This document shows positions 8,357 through 16,996 of a DNA stretch of 64,000 bases, in pieces. The DNA is from a virus. Below the pieces are notes generated by a model. The model saw only the letters and a program-made list of their open reading frames with translations. It did not search any database and was not told where the DNA came from. The stretch spans positions 103,480 to 167,479 of IMG/VR virus record IMGVR_UViG_3300008108_000039; one strand, 5' to 3'. The position numbers were made by a program, and so were the translations under genes. Within the stretch, counting starts at the first letter, position 1. The number at the start of each line of letters is the position of its first letter.

Positions 8357-9514
8357 TTATTTAATAATGTTTGCAAGTTTTTGCATACGAGTAATAACAT
8401 CATTTGATTCAACTATTGTTGCCTTAGGAGCAACACCAGCAGCTTTAGAAGCAAATCCTAATGATTCTTTAATTTGAGTTTTCTTAGCACCAAAATTAGA
8501 TTTTTCAATAGATTCAAATAATTCTTTAGCTTGAGCCGGAGTAGTTGCTTTATCAAACGAAGCAATTACTTTTAATTTTTGTGATTCATTTAAATTTTTA
8601 GCTTTGAAGATTTTGTTAACATAAAGCAACTTAGCATTTAATAAGTTTACTTCATTTAACTCATTACGAAGAGCATTGATAGTATCGATTGCTTCTTTCA
8701 TTTCGTCTTTTTCTTCTTTTTCTTTTTTGTCTTTTTTCTTAGCTTCGTACATATCATCTTTATCATCGTCGTCAGCTTCGTCTAAAGCATCTAATTCAGC
8801 TAATAATTCTTCTAAATCAACTTCTTCTTCATCACTTACACCTACTTCTTCACCAGCATCTCCCATATCTACACTCATTTCTTCTTCACCACCGCCCATT
8901 TCTAGTTCATCACCAGGAACTCCTAGTTCATCACCAGCATTAGCATCTAGTTCAGCAGAAATAACATCTTTGATAAGGTCTTTTAACTGATCAACTGTAA
9001 GGTCAGTAATTTTTTCATCTTCAGCTTCAACTTCTTCCTCGTCATCAGATTCTTCATCTTCTTCAGATTCTTCATCTTCATCTTCGGATTCGTCTTTAGC
9101 TTCTTTTACTTCTTTTTTTTCTTCGTCTTCATCTTTTTTCTTTTTAGCTTCGTCTAATGAATCTTCTTCATCTAATTCAGCTAAAATAGCAGATAAATCG
9201 AAATCTTCTTCAAGATCTTCATCGCCTTCTCTTTTCATCATACCATTTACATCACCTTCTCCTGGATTTCCTTGTTCAACACTACCAAATCCTGTGTTTT
9301 GTTGTTCATCAGATGTATCGTAAGGTTGCATATAATCAATCTCTTCGATATCATCTTCTTCTAATTCCATTTCTTGCAATTTTGCAGAAATCATGGATTG
9401 TAGTTTTGGTGATAAGGCTTCTTCAAGAGCAGCTTTGGCATTTGCAAGAGCAGCTTCGCGTACTTGTTTAGCATCAGCGATGGCTTCTTTGAACAAATCT
9501 TTGTTTGTACTCAT
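8357..9514 (-). CDS. Prohead scaffold / core protein (T4 gp22 role)
   Basis: The protein has 385 residues and is extremely acidic (long runs of Glu/Asp with Lys between about 100 and 275). It has a helical N-terminus (KDLFKEAIADAKQVREAAL) and a helical C-terminal third (INALRNELNEVNLLNAKLLY, then KLKVIASFDKATTPAQAKEL), ending RMQKLANIIK. Position between prohead protease and capsid gene, acidity and helicity are those of gp22, the core protein that templates the prohead and is then digested. It has several Glu-preceded sites. A true Shine-Dalgarno (AAGGAG) lies 10 bases before the ATG, unusual in this genome and suggesting strong translation. Confidence 0.8.
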   Translation of the reverse strand: MSTNKDLFKEAIADAKQVREAALANAKAALEEALSPKLQSMISAKLQEMELEEDDIEEIDYMQPYDTSDEQQNTGFGSVEQGNPGEGDVNGMMKREGDEDLEEDFDLSAILAELDEEDSLDEAKKKKDEDEEKKEVKEAKDESEDEDEESEEDEESDDEEEVEAEDEKITDLTVDQLKDLIKDVISAELDANAGDELGVPGDELEMGGGEEEMSVDMGDAGEEVGVSDEEEVDLEELLAELDALDEADDDDKDDMYEAKKKDKKEKEEKDEMKEAIDTINALRNELNEVNLLNAKLLYVNKIFKAKNLNESQKLKVIASFDKATTPAQAKELFESIEKSNFGAKKTQIKESLGFASKAAGVAPKATIVESNDVITRMQKLANIIK

Positions 9515-9665
9515 TTTGTTTTTCTCCTTAAATTTTTTGTGGAAGTAAGCTTATTAGATCAAGCTTAATAGTGGGTTTATAAATACCAAGCTACCATAAA
9601 TGTAAGTGGGTAGCTATTATAGGATATCCATAAATATATGCAAAAATTAAAAACCGCAAAAAACA
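9515..9665 (-). promoter_or_regulatory. Regulatory gap before scaffold-capsid operon
   Basis: This 151-base gap is one of the longest in the late region. On the coding strand it holds a TATTTATA box (9578-9585), a TACATTTA box (9597-9604), a 7-bp inverted repeat AGCTACC/GGTAGCT (9589-9595 with 9609-9615) and a second one, TAAGCTT/AAGCTTA (9546-9552 with 9561-9567). An AAGGAG ribosome site follows. The arrangement suits a dedicated promoter for the highly expressed scaffold and capsid genes. Confidence 0.5.
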
Positions 9666-10280
9666 TTAACATAGAGGACATACCCCTGTACTTGTGCAAA
9701 TAATTTCTGTAATTAAACTATTAACTTTACTATAATCTTTGACAGTTTGTATTTGTTTTCCCTCAGCTAATTTCATATATGCTTGAGGTGTTGAAGGAAC
9801 ACTAACAAGATCCCAACAAAGTAATTCAAAATCGTCTTGTACTTCAACAGTTTCGCCTAATTGTTTAACACTTCCCATACCACGTGATGAAATACCAAGA
9901 GGAATGTTAGACATTACTAATGCTTTAGCTATGTTACCTGATGGTGTAGGTAATAGTTGTAGTTTACCCATTAGATCATTACCCTTCCACCATACTTCTG
10001 TTACAATATGTGAAGCATTAGATAAATTTACAACAGATGATTCAGGGTGATCAAGTTCTCCTAAAGCAGTACGTGTTTTAACAGGACCCTCTACATATTT
10101 TTTAACTTCTCTTTCAAGAATTTCACGAGGATACACACGACCATTACCATTCTTTTGTTCTGCTTCTTGTAATTTACCAACAAGGGTAACAAGAGATTTA
10201 CCTTCACCTAGTTGCTTATTTTCAGCAATAGTAAATTTAGCACTATAAAATGGGGTATGATCTATTAATAAGGATTTCAT
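9666..10280 (-). CDS. Prohead maturation protease, T4 gp21-like
   Basis: The protein is a serine protease of the U9/S80 prohead-protease type. Motifs include VTLVGKLQEAEQKNGNGRVYP, then ELDHPESSVV (catalytic His in DHPE) and GISSRGMGS (catalytic Ser). In T4 the enzyme sits in the prohead core, cuts scaffold, capsid and internal proteins after hydrophobic-x-Glu, and digests itself. An upstream in-frame ATG at 10298 would add MLKINN but overlaps the previous gene by 17 bases, so I chose the ATG at 10280 just after that stop. KFTIAENKQ near the start could be a self-cleavage site. The C-terminal tail has three Cys (CTSTGVCPLC), perhaps metal-binding, which is unusual. Confidence 0.88.
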   Translation of the reverse strand: MKSLLIDHTPFYSAKFTIAENKQLGEGKSLVTLVGKLQEAEQKNGNGRVYPREILEREVKKYVEGPVKTRTALGELDHPESSVVNLSNASHIVTEVWWKGNDLMGKLQLLPTPSGNIAKALVMSNIPLGISSRGMGSVKQLGETVEVQDDFELLCWDLVSVPSTPQAYMKLAEGKQIQTVKDYSKVNSLITEIICTSTGVCPLC

Positions 10281-10281
10281 A

Positions 10282-11232
10282 TTATTTATTTTCAGCATCT
10301 ATATTATCACGTCCATCATAATATTCATTTATTGCTTCATGAACCATTTCTTCAAGTTGTTTTTTAAATTTTTCAAATGAAGCACCTAAATTAACACCAG
10401 GACGAAATTCTTTTGGTTTTTCAACTTTTTTATCATCTTTTTTATCAGAAGATGGTTGAGGATTTGTTTCTTCTTTATTTTCCTTTATTTTCTTTTTTTC
10501 AACTTTAACTTTTTTCATTCCTCTAGCCTTATCAACAGCATTTTTTTCAGTATAAAATTTCATTTGGTGATCTTCAGGTTTTGAAGAATCCATTGTTTGC
10601 ATTTCATTTCCTGGTGTACCTGTTAATTTATAAATTGTATAATAAAATGAATCTTTTTTAAGATTTTTCATTACTATTTTAACAATTTCATCATATGATT
10701 TTTCAGGATGGCATTCATGTTCAATAGTAATACCATCTACTAATTCGTTAAAATTAACATTGGCTTTTTCATCAAATTGACCGTATTCTGTTTTTCCGTT
10801 AATATTTACAGATTTATTTATTGATTCACTAATTCCACCTTCAAAATCATCAAATTTAGTATATTTACCACTTTCTTCTTCTTCACCTTTTTTAATCATA
10901 TTATTAAATTCATCATCATTTTCAGGAAATATTTCAGAAGCAATAGCAATAGCTTCAGCTTGAGATAATCCCATTTCATCTTCTAAAGCAGCAACCGCAC
11001 TAATATAGTCCCCCATTTGTTTAGCTAATTCTTCAGCAGTAGCACGCATTGCTTCTTCAGGCCCCATTGACTCAACTAAAATTCCTTTGTTTTTAAGAAT
11101 TTTTATAGAATCATCAAATGATGTTACATTAGTAACATATTGAGGAAAAGTCATGCGAATATTTCTCATAAAATTCGCTTGGGATATTTTACCTTCTTTT
11201 AAATCGCGGTATTGGTTTGCTATACTTTTCAT
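10282..11232 (-). CDS. Prohead core-region protein, unknown
   Basis: This 316-residue, strongly charged protein has a characteristic N-terminal block YRDLKEGKISQANFMRNIRM, then FPQYVTNVTSFDDSIKILKN. The central domain includes the segment DGITIEHECHPEKSYDEIV and KDSFYYTIYKLTG. A Lys-rich linker (KKVKVEKKKIKENKE) leads to a C-terminal helix (FEKFKKQLEEMVHEAINEYY). It sits between portal and protease, where T4 has core proteins gp67/gp68, and overlaps nothing. The family is shared by T4-like phages of Bacteroidota as far as I recognise it. A core or packaged role is inferred from position and charge. Confidence 0.55.
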   Translation of the reverse strand: MKSIANQYRDLKEGKISQANFMRNIRMTFPQYVTNVTSFDDSIKILKNKGILVESMGPEEAMRATAEELAKQMGDYISAVAALEDEMGLSQAEAIAIASEIFPENDDEFNNMIKKGEEEESGKYTKFDDFEGGISESINKSVNINGKTEYGQFDEKANVNFNELVDGITIEHECHPEKSYDEIVKIVMKNLKKDSFYYTIYKLTGTPGNEMQTMDSSKPEDHQMKFYTEKNAVDKARGMKKVKVEKKKIKENKEETNPQPSSDKKDDKKVEKPKEFRPGVNLGASFEKFKKQLEEMVHEAINEYYDGRDNIDAENK

Positions 11233-11238
11233 GTTATT

Positions 11239-11367
11239 TTATTTTCCTTGTCCTCTATAATTTTTTTCAGTTCGGTCGTGTTTATTATAAGATTTTTGTG
11301 CTTTTCCTCTTTTACGTTTACCAAAAGATATTTTTTGGCTACTTCCTGCAGATTTAGATTTTGCCAT
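11239..11367 (-). CDS. Very small basic protein (42 aa) in head-gene cluster
   Basis: I translated this by hand in the gap between two larger genes. It begins MAKSKSAGSSQKISFGKRKR, continues GKAQKSYNKHDRTEKNYRGQ and ends GK. The ATG overlaps the preceding stop codon (TAATG), the usual sign of coupled translation. About a third of residues are Lys/Arg and none are acidic clusters, so it likely binds DNA, RNA or the acidic scaffold. In T4 a similar position is occupied by the small core protein gp67/gp68. The end SYNKHDR...NYRGQG is the most distinctive part. Function unknown. Confidence 0.7.
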   Translation of the reverse strand: MAKSKSAGSSQKISFGKRKRGKAQKSYNKHDRTEKNYRGQGK

Positions 11368-11909
11368 TATTGTTTAAGATTATTTACTTTATTATTTAAA
11401 TGATTTACCATCTCTGCTATTTGAGTAACTGCTTTTTCTGTTCTTCCCCAATATTTTACACCATCTCCTTCACTTAATTCTTGCTTCATGCGTTGGGTAT
11501 AATCAACAATACGATCAATTTCATTTAATTTACGCTTTACTTCACGCATTGCTTTATGAAGTTGTTCAGCTTTAGTTCTGTATTTAACTTCATTTTTAAA
11601 TTGTTTATATGTTGCTTCGTTTAGCAATTCTTGCTTAATAATATCTTGAATATTCATATGTTCTTTATATAGTTTGTAAGTTGGTTTTTTACCAAAAAAT
11701 GATTTATAGTCGTATACTTTAGAATCACTTGGCATCCCTTTAGGTACTCTTTTCATTCCTTCACCTTCAGAAGCTTTTGTAGCAGCGTTTGTTTTTTGTC
11801 CTTTTTTAGAGAACGCGTATGGAGTAGAATAACCAGGCACATTGGCTGTTGTAGATTCTTCATCTAACAATTCGCGAACAATTTGCTTTATATATTCTTT
11901 AATGTTCAC
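11367..11909 (-). CDS. Putative packaged core protein with two cleavable leaders
   Basis: This 180-residue protein opens with MNIKEYIKQIVRELLDEES, an amphipathic helix ending in a likely protease site (LLDE). A second leader-like segment occurs internally near residues 84-98 (HMNIQDIIKQELLNEATY), again ending in a perfect LNE|A site. Between them is STPYAFSKKGQKTNAATKAS, a basic conserved-looking block. After the second site comes a charged coiled coil (KYRTKAEQLHKAMREVKRKL). The architecture suggests a two-part polyprotein separated during prohead maturation. It lies between core-region genes downstream of portal. No enzymatic motif seen. Confidence 0.6.
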   Translation of the reverse strand: MNIKEYIKQIVRELLDEESTTANVPGYSTPYAFSKKGQKTNAATKASEGEGMKRVPKGMPSDSKVYDYKSFFGKKPTYKLYKEHMNIQDIIKQELLNEATYKQFKNEVKYRTKAEQLHKAMREVKRKLNEIDRIVDYTQRMKQELSEGDGVKYWGRTEKAVTQIAEMVNHLNNKVNNLKQ

Positions 11910-12767
11910 CTATTTTACTGCTTTTAACTCATTAATTAATTGGTGAAACTGTAAAAGAGAAACAATATTCTCATCTTTTACATTTTGATTTTTATCTAAA
12001 GGTTGCAATAATGTAACTACCTCAGCTAATTTAATTTGAGTAGTTTTATCTGTTACAGTTTGAGCTAAATTATTTAAAGTTTTTTTAATTAAATTAAATT
12101 GCTCATTAACAAATTCTTTTAGTTTAGTAGTATTAGACACATTATTAATATATTCTTTCAATATTAATTTTTGAACATTAGATAAAACAGTATATTTTTC
12201 ATTAAATTTTTCTAACATTATTTTATAAGCTAAAATGCGGGTACCAGTGTCCATTTTACTATATTCTTCTAATACACGATCTTTAACACCTTCAACATTA
12301 ACTTCTTTACGAGTAATATGTTCTAGTAATGTTATCTTATTATCTATAATTTGAGAAGGTTCAATAAATTCTAATGATCCATGTGCTTCAATTAAATTAG
12401 ATACAGCAGCATATTGTGAATAGTTATTAATTTTTGCTTTAAAGAATACCTCAATATCGTAACTATTGCGAATTTCTTTAATCAAATTATATTTTTCTTT
12501 GCGTAAAGCCGTTTTATTTAAACGTGAAGATATTTCAAGTATTGATGTAATTAATAATTCTGCTTTACCTTCAGTTAATGCCTTGCTGGTTATAACAGCT
12601 TGGTATAATTTATGTTCTTTTGCTAGTTCAGTTTTATTAAAATATTTTTTAACAATGTTAATTGCTGCAGAATCTTTACCAGATACTGTATCAGATGCAA
12701 TCTGTCTAACTAAAAGTTCAAATAAAATACCAGTGTTTTTGTACTTTGAATGTTTTATTTTATTCAT
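11910..12767 (-). CDS. Conserved head-cluster protein after portal, unknown
   Basis: The 285-residue product is almost entirely helical. Its N-terminus KHSKYKNTGILFELLVRQIA is distinctive and recurs, to my recollection, next to portal genes of T4-like environmental phages. Later segments (EFVNEQFNLIKKTLNNLAQT, KLAEVVTLLQPL) look like a helical bundle. No cleavable leader or catalytic motif is evident. The start follows a TATTTATA box 25-32 bases upstream, so it may begin a transcript covering the core genes and protease. A prohead assembly role is inferred from position only. Confidence 0.5.
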   Translation of the reverse strand: MNKIKHSKYKNTGILFELLVRQIASDTVSGKDSAAINIVKKYFNKTELAKEHKLYQAVITSKALTEGKAELLITSILEISSRLNKTALRKEKYNLIKEIRNSYDIEVFFKAKINNYSQYAAVSNLIEAHGSLEFIEPSQIIDNKITLLEHITRKEVNVEGVKDRVLEEYSKMDTGTRILAYKIMLEKFNEKYTVLSNVQKLILKEYINNVSNTTKLKEFVNEQFNLIKKTLNNLAQTVTDKTTQIKLAEVVTLLQPLDKNQNVKDENIVSLLQFHQLINELKAVK

Positions 12768-12791
12768 AATGTGTAGTAGTATGGCACTATC

Positions 12792-12799
12792 TATAAATA
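12792..12799 (-). promoter_or_regulatory. TATTTATA box before core-protein gene
   Basis: The box lies in the 41-base gap between the portal stop and the following start. Candidate late promoter for the core, protease and scaffold genes. Confidence 0.35.
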
Positions 12800-12808
12800 T
12801 GTTATTAT

Positions 12809-14692
12809 CTATAGTCCTTTAATATTATTTTCATTAAGTAGTGATGGTTCTTGATCAGGTCCAAATACAATTTCTTTTCTCATTTCTTTAGGTATAGAAC
12901 CTAATGAATTTTTTATTTTATAAGATTCAGCTATTGCTATTGGTGACCCACCTTTTGGTGTTCCTTCACCAGTTTCATTAGGAGTGGATAAAGTATTATT
13001 ACCAATTCTACCAGTTCTATCTTTACCTAATGGATCTTCTTGTGTATTAATAATAGATGCTTTTTCTTGAGGACGACCAATTGGACGTTTTTCATCATAT
13101 CCACCAGGTACTTCTCCATTTTGTCCCATTCTACCTTTACCATATAATGATGCTAAATCGTGTGGTGTACCATATGATTTACCTGTTCTAGCAGGATCAT
13201 TACCCTCATTTTCAATTTGACCTAATCTAAAGGCACGCATTTTATCTTGAATTACTAAATCACGGTATTCATCGTATTGATCTTCACTAAATTGGAATAC
13301 ATTATCATATATCCAATCTGATGGGAGTAAATTTGTATCTTGAATATTTTTTGCTAAATCAACCTTTTCTTTCCATAATGCTACTTTTTCTTGTTCAAAT
13401 ATAATTGAAGAATTAGTTAATTGTAATTCAAAATTAGTTAAAGAAGCACCATCATATCCTTGAACATATAAATGCACTAAAGCAATTTTATATAATTCAG
13501 ATAACATAATGCGTTGAATGCGTTCAACGGTACGAGCAAAGCGAATATCTTCAGCAGCTAATGTAGCTTTACCTTCAAGATCTTTTTCAAATCCAAAAAA
13601 TGCTTTAGGTACTTTTAATGCTGCTAACATTTCATCACGTAAAAAGTTAACATCATCTATAGCTTGATATTCTAATCCTTTTAATGTATCAATTTTAGTT
13701 GTACTATCATTACCACGAGTAGGTAAATAATAATCCTCCATCATATTCATTAGGTTATACTTTAAATTGTATTCACCTGTTTGATTATCTACATAAGGAG
13801 TTTTTTTCATTTTTTGCATTAACTTCTGCATATACCCATCAACTTCATTAGCGGGTATATTACCTACATTAACTGTAAATACACGTTTTTCTGGGGCGCG
13901 TACAATACGATGCAATAACATTGCATCTTTCATTAGTACATATTGTTTATATGTTTTACGAGCAGGTTCAATATATGATCTACCATAAGGTAAATAATTA
14001 GCATCTGTTATTAATCTAAAGTGAGCTATTTCATAATTTTCAAATGTAATTCTACCTTCTCTATCTGCTAAACGTGTACTTACACCACCAGATGCTATTA
14101 CTGATGGGTTAATTTTAAATGTTACTGAAGAAGGGTTATTAGGATCTTGACCTTCTTCACGTACCATATCATAAACGGATAATGGTGTTACACTATATAC
14201 TCCAAATTTTTCTGCAATTTCTAAATGTAAATAAAAATCTCCATATTTACACATATTGCGAGTCCAAACCCAAAGATTAAATTCAATATTTAAAATATCA
14301 TAAAATAAATTGTATAATATTCGTTGTATATTTTCATCTGAACTTTTAATTTGTAATACTTCTCCTACTTCATTTTTTAAAGTAGATTCATCTGCTATAA
14401 TATCTAAAGTAGAAGCAATAATTGACTCAGTATCCATAGCTTCATAATCAGTATATAACTGAAGACGAAGTGTTTGATAATTCATTGTAGGATTATATGG
14501 CATATTAGCGCCATAACGATGTAATTTAGTAAATCTATCAATTAAAGCATTTGTTTTAACATTGCCATAAGATTGAATGTTGTCTACATCTACAGTTTTT
14601 AATTGTTTACCTCCAACATTTCTTATAATAACATCTGTGTTAAATAAGCGAGATAATCTATCAAATAAACCGCTATTATTTTGTTCGGCCAT
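12809..14692 (-). CDS. Portal vertex protein, T4 gp20-like
   Basis: The 627-residue protein forms the dodecameric ring for DNA entry and exit. Recognisable gp20 features are APEKRVFTVNVGNIPANEV (T4: APERRVFYIDTGNMPARKA), then MMEDYYLPTRGNDSTTKIDT, then LKGLEYQAIDDVNFLRDEML and AALKVPKAFFG. Upstream are the wing segments ASTLDIIADESTLKN and FYDILNIEFNLWVWTRNMCK. The C-terminal 120 residues are Gly/Pro-rich and end EPSLLNENNIKGL, with a possible prohead-protease site LLNE. T4 gp20 is 524 residues; the extra length is mostly this tail. It lies immediately downstream of TerL with a TATTTATA box 20-27 bases upstream. Confidence 0.9.
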   Translation of the reverse strand: MAEQNNSGLFDRLSRLFNTDVIIRNVGGKQLKTVDVDNIQSYGNVKTNALIDRFTKLHRYGANMPYNPTMNYQTLRLQLYTDYEAMDTESIIASTLDIIADESTLKNEVGEVLQIKSSDENIQRILYNLFYDILNIEFNLWVWTRNMCKYGDFYLHLEIAEKFGVYSVTPLSVYDMVREEGQDPNNPSSVTFKINPSVIASGGVSTRLADREGRITFENYEIAHFRLITDANYLPYGRSYIEPARKTYKQYVLMKDAMLLHRIVRAPEKRVFTVNVGNIPANEVDGYMQKLMQKMKKTPYVDNQTGEYNLKYNLMNMMEDYYLPTRGNDSTTKIDTLKGLEYQAIDDVNFLRDEMLAALKVPKAFFGFEKDLEGKATLAAEDIRFARTVERIQRIMLSELYKIALVHLYVQGYDGASLTNFELQLTNSSIIFEQEKVALWKEKVDLAKNIQDTNLLPSDWIYDNVFQFSEDQYDEYRDLVIQDKMRAFRLGQIENEGNDPARTGKSYGTPHDLASLYGKGRMGQNGEVPGGYDEKRPIGRPQEKASIINTQEDPLGKDRTGRIGNNTLSTPNETGEGTPKGGSPIAIAESYKIKNSLGSIPKEMRKEIVFGPDQEPSLLNENNIKGL

Positions 14693-14711
14693 TTTTATAT
14701 TTTATTATGAT

Positions 14712-14719
14712 TATAAATA
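14712..14719 (-). promoter_or_regulatory. TATTTATA box before portal gene
   Basis: The box lies in the 32-base gap between the TerL stop and the portal start. Candidate late promoter. Confidence 0.35.
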
Positions 14720-14724
14720 TTTAT

Positions 14725-16311
14725 TTATCCTATTACCCATGTTAAATCTTCAATGTTGCCATTTCCTAAATCCATTTTATAAGGATTGTTAAAATTTGTA
14801 GGACCCGGCATTATTACTGCTGAAGTTTTAGTTATATTATTTATATTTTGACGAGTCATATTCATTCCTTGTTCATAAAATTTCATTGCTGTATCACGAG
14901 TAAATAATCCTATTCCTAATGACATTACTAAATCATCGTTATATCCATTTTGTGCTTGTGGTTTACCATTCATCCAAATAAATACTCTTAATTCTTCTAA
15001 TAATCGTTTTGAGTGAAAAATAAATTGTCTGTCTCTAATATACGCTTCTGTTTTGGAGACAACAAGAGGTCTTGTTTTAGCGGACATAGTAAAGCCAGGA
15101 ACTGTTTGCTCAGAATCCATTTTAGCCATCCATTTATCTATATGCATTTCTCCATAGACACGAGGTGAATAATATAAATTAGGATATTGTTTTTCTATAA
15201 TAGTGTTTATAACATCCCATCCTACACTTGCATTTTCAACTACAAGTAAAGCATTATTATATTCAGTAGCAACAGATACCAACATATTTCCATAAGTACG
15301 AGTATCAACTTGTGATTTATATTCAGCAACTTGTTCACACGTTGTTGCATCAATAATATGAAACGCTGAATAGTCCGAACCATCACCGCGAGCCACGTCA
15401 GCGCAAACCAAATACTGCTTATTATAATCAGGATACTGCCAAATCCAAAAATCGCCACCCATAAAACGACGTTCAATAGGATCTTGTATAAATGTTTGTT
15501 CATAAAAAGATAATGTGTCTGATTCAATAACAGAATTTCCAGAACCTAAAAAGTCACAGTCATACTCTTGAGCAAATTCTCGAGGAGACATGTTTGATCT
15601 TTCTGTTTTTTCCCATTCTTCATCTCTATCAGGATGTAAATTCCAAGGCAATCTAATTGCTTTAAAACCTTTACCTTCACCAGTTCCTGATTCAGCAGAT
15701 GTATACATTTTATGAAACCAATTACCAATTCCATTAGGAGAAGATAATGCAATAATTCCTCCCCCTGTTGCAATTGTAGGTTTAATACTTGTATAAATTT
15801 TATCAATTCCTTCAATAAAAGCAGCCTCATCTACTAATAGTAAAGATACAGCATAGGATCTACCTGCATCTGATGCTGCTGATGTTGCAATTATTTGAGA
15901 ATTATTAGCTAACTTTAAAGATAATTTATTATCTGATAATGGTTTTTCTTTACCTTTTAACCAAGAAGGTAAATTATTGTACATAAATTGTACTTTATCT
16001 ACCATCCCTTTAGCTGTTTCTTGTTTTGTTGCAATACAAAGTATAGTTTTATCTTTATTAAACAACATTGTCCATAAAGAAAATCCTGCAACTAAAGTAG
16101 ATATACCTAATTGGCGTGATTTATTAATAATAGAAAAACGATTATTTCTAAAATCATTTAATACTTCTTCCTGGAATGGGTATAAATGGAATAATATTCT
16201 TCCTTTTTGAGGGTGTGAAATGTAGCAATATTTGCGAAAGAAATGAACAGGATCCATGGCGCATTTGATATATTCCTGTTTGATTATTTCTTTAATATTA
16301 GTTTGTGTCAT
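14725..16311 (-). CDS. Terminase large subunit, T4 gp17-like
   Basis: This 528-residue DNA-packaging motor has an ATPase half with adenine-region YPFQEEVLNDF, P-loop equivalent NKSRQLGIST, Walker B SLLLVDEAAF and coupling motif ALSSPNG. The nuclease half has VCADVARGDGSDYSAF, the acidic LVVENASVGWDV and a terminal NDDLVMSLG. The P-loop lacks the Lys expected before Ser/Thr (T4 has SRQLGKTT); Lys or Arg earlier in the loop may substitute, as in other deviant terminases. It is shorter than gp17 (610). A TATTTATA box ends only 3 bases before the ATG, too close for a normal leader. Confidence 0.93.
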   Translation of the reverse strand: MTQTNIKEIIKQEYIKCAMDPVHFFRKYCYISHPQKGRILFHLYPFQEEVLNDFRNNRFSIINKSRQLGISTLVAGFSLWTMLFNKDKTILCIATKQETAKGMVDKVQFMYNNLPSWLKGKEKPLSDNKLSLKLANNSQIIATSAASDAGRSYAVSLLLVDEAAFIEGIDKIYTSIKPTIATGGGIIALSSPNGIGNWFHKMYTSAESGTGEGKGFKAIRLPWNLHPDRDEEWEKTERSNMSPREFAQEYDCDFLGSGNSVIESDTLSFYEQTFIQDPIERRFMGGDFWIWQYPDYNKQYLVCADVARGDGSDYSAFHIIDATTCEQVAEYKSQVDTRTYGNMLVSVATEYNNALLVVENASVGWDVINTIIEKQYPNLYYSPRVYGEMHIDKWMAKMDSEQTVPGFTMSAKTRPLVVSKTEAYIRDRQFIFHSKRLLEELRVFIWMNGKPQAQNGYNDDLVMSLGIGLFTRDTAMKFYEQGMNMTRQNINNITKTSAVIMPGPTNFNNPYKMDLGNGNIEDLTWVIG

Positions 16312-16314
16312 ATA

Positions 16315-16322
16315 TATAAATA
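16315..16322 (-). promoter_or_regulatory. TATTTATA box directly at TerL start
   Basis: The box lies between the 16332-16355 terminator and the TerL ATG. If it is a -10-type element, the transcript would be nearly leaderless. Confidence 0.35.
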
Positions 16323-16331
16323 TACAAAAAA

Positions 16332-16355
16332 AGGTCTAACCTTGCGGTTAGACCT
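16332..16355 (-). terminator. Rho-independent terminator upstream of TerL
   Basis: A perfect 10-bp stem (AGGTCTAACC / GGTTAGACCT) with a 4-base loop is followed on the minus strand by TTTTTTGTATA. It lies 22 bases after the stop of the membrane-anchored protein gene and separates it from the terminase-portal unit. Confidence 0.9.
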
Positions 16356-16376
16356 AATTTTCACGGGTGTGTTGGA

Positions 16377-16991
16377 TTATTTTAATTTAAGCTTCCAATA
16401 AGATGAAACACCATATACTACATTTCCATTATTGTTTAATCCTATAGTAGCACCAAATATTTGATCTTTTTTAGTTTTATATAATAAACCTGAATTTAGT
16501 TGGTTTATATTAGTTCTAGTAGCTTCTAATCCTCCACCTATATAGAGTTGACTAACAGGTTTATAAGGAATAGTTATAGTTTCTTTTATAACAGGATATT
16601 TAATATTTACTTCTGTAGATCTTCCTACAATAAGATTTTTCTGTACACTATCAGTTATTTTTACATACCCATTTGTATCAATTCGTAATGAATCTTTATG
16701 GATATTAATTGCAAGTAGTTGATTTACAACTTCTTGATATTGTTTAACTAATTTTCCATAGTTTGTATCTGGTGTATAATGATTTATAATAGTAGTGTCA
16801 TGTGAACCTATAGTAATAGTTTTAATTACTTGAGGTTTACTAATTATTAAAGAATCTTTAGTAACCCAAATTGTATCTCTCTTTACAGTAGGTAAAGAAG
16901 GAGTTGATTTTTCACAACCTCTTTGTAATAAGATAACTACTAAAAGAACTAAAACAACAAAACTTAAAAAATTATTTTTTATAAATTGCAT
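16377..16991 (-). CDS. Membrane-anchored protein with beta-barrel-like tail, unknown
   Basis: The protein has 204 residues. An N-terminal hydrophobic segment (FLSFVVLVLLVVILL, about 8-22) is followed by RGCEKS, so it is an inner-membrane anchor or, less likely, a lipoprotein signal with Cys. A Thr/Ile-rich periplasmic stretch follows (TIWVTKDSLIISKPQVIKTI), then a helix (LVKQYQEVVNQLLAI) and a C-terminal region of alternating strands ending YGVSSYWKLKLK. The layout resembles a spanin or envelope-disruption protein, but family markers are missing. It ends the putative packaged-protein block and is closed by a strong terminator. Confidence 0.5.
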   Translation of the reverse strand: MQFIKNNFLSFVVLVLLVVILLQRGCEKSTPSLPTVKRDTIWVTKDSLIISKPQVIKTITIGSHDTTIINHYTPDTNYGKLVKQYQEVVNQLLAINIHKDSLRIDTNGYVKITDSVQKNLIVGRSTEVNIKYPVIKETITIPYKPVSQLYIGGGLEATRTNINQLNSGLLYKTKKDQIFGATIGLNNNGNVVYGVSSYWKLKLK

Positions 16992-16996
16992 ATATT

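Noticed and set aside
8676-8990. Plus-strand Ser-rich ORF opposite the scaffold gene
   Set aside because: Shadow of the Glu/Asp-rich codons (GAA/GAT read as TTC/ATC and TCT/TCA), low complexity.
15240-15830. Minus-strand ORFs inside the terminase gene in another frame
   Set aside because: Overlap fully with TerL coding sequence with all catalytic motifs; Leu/Ile-rich composition typical of out-of-frame AT-rich DNA.
14725-16311. Capsid-type leader on TerL (MTQTNIKEIIKQEYIKC)
   Set aside because: Helix resembles the leaders, but there is no Glu cut site before a small residue, and TerL is not a packaged protein. Similarity probably chance for an N-terminal Lys/Ile helix.
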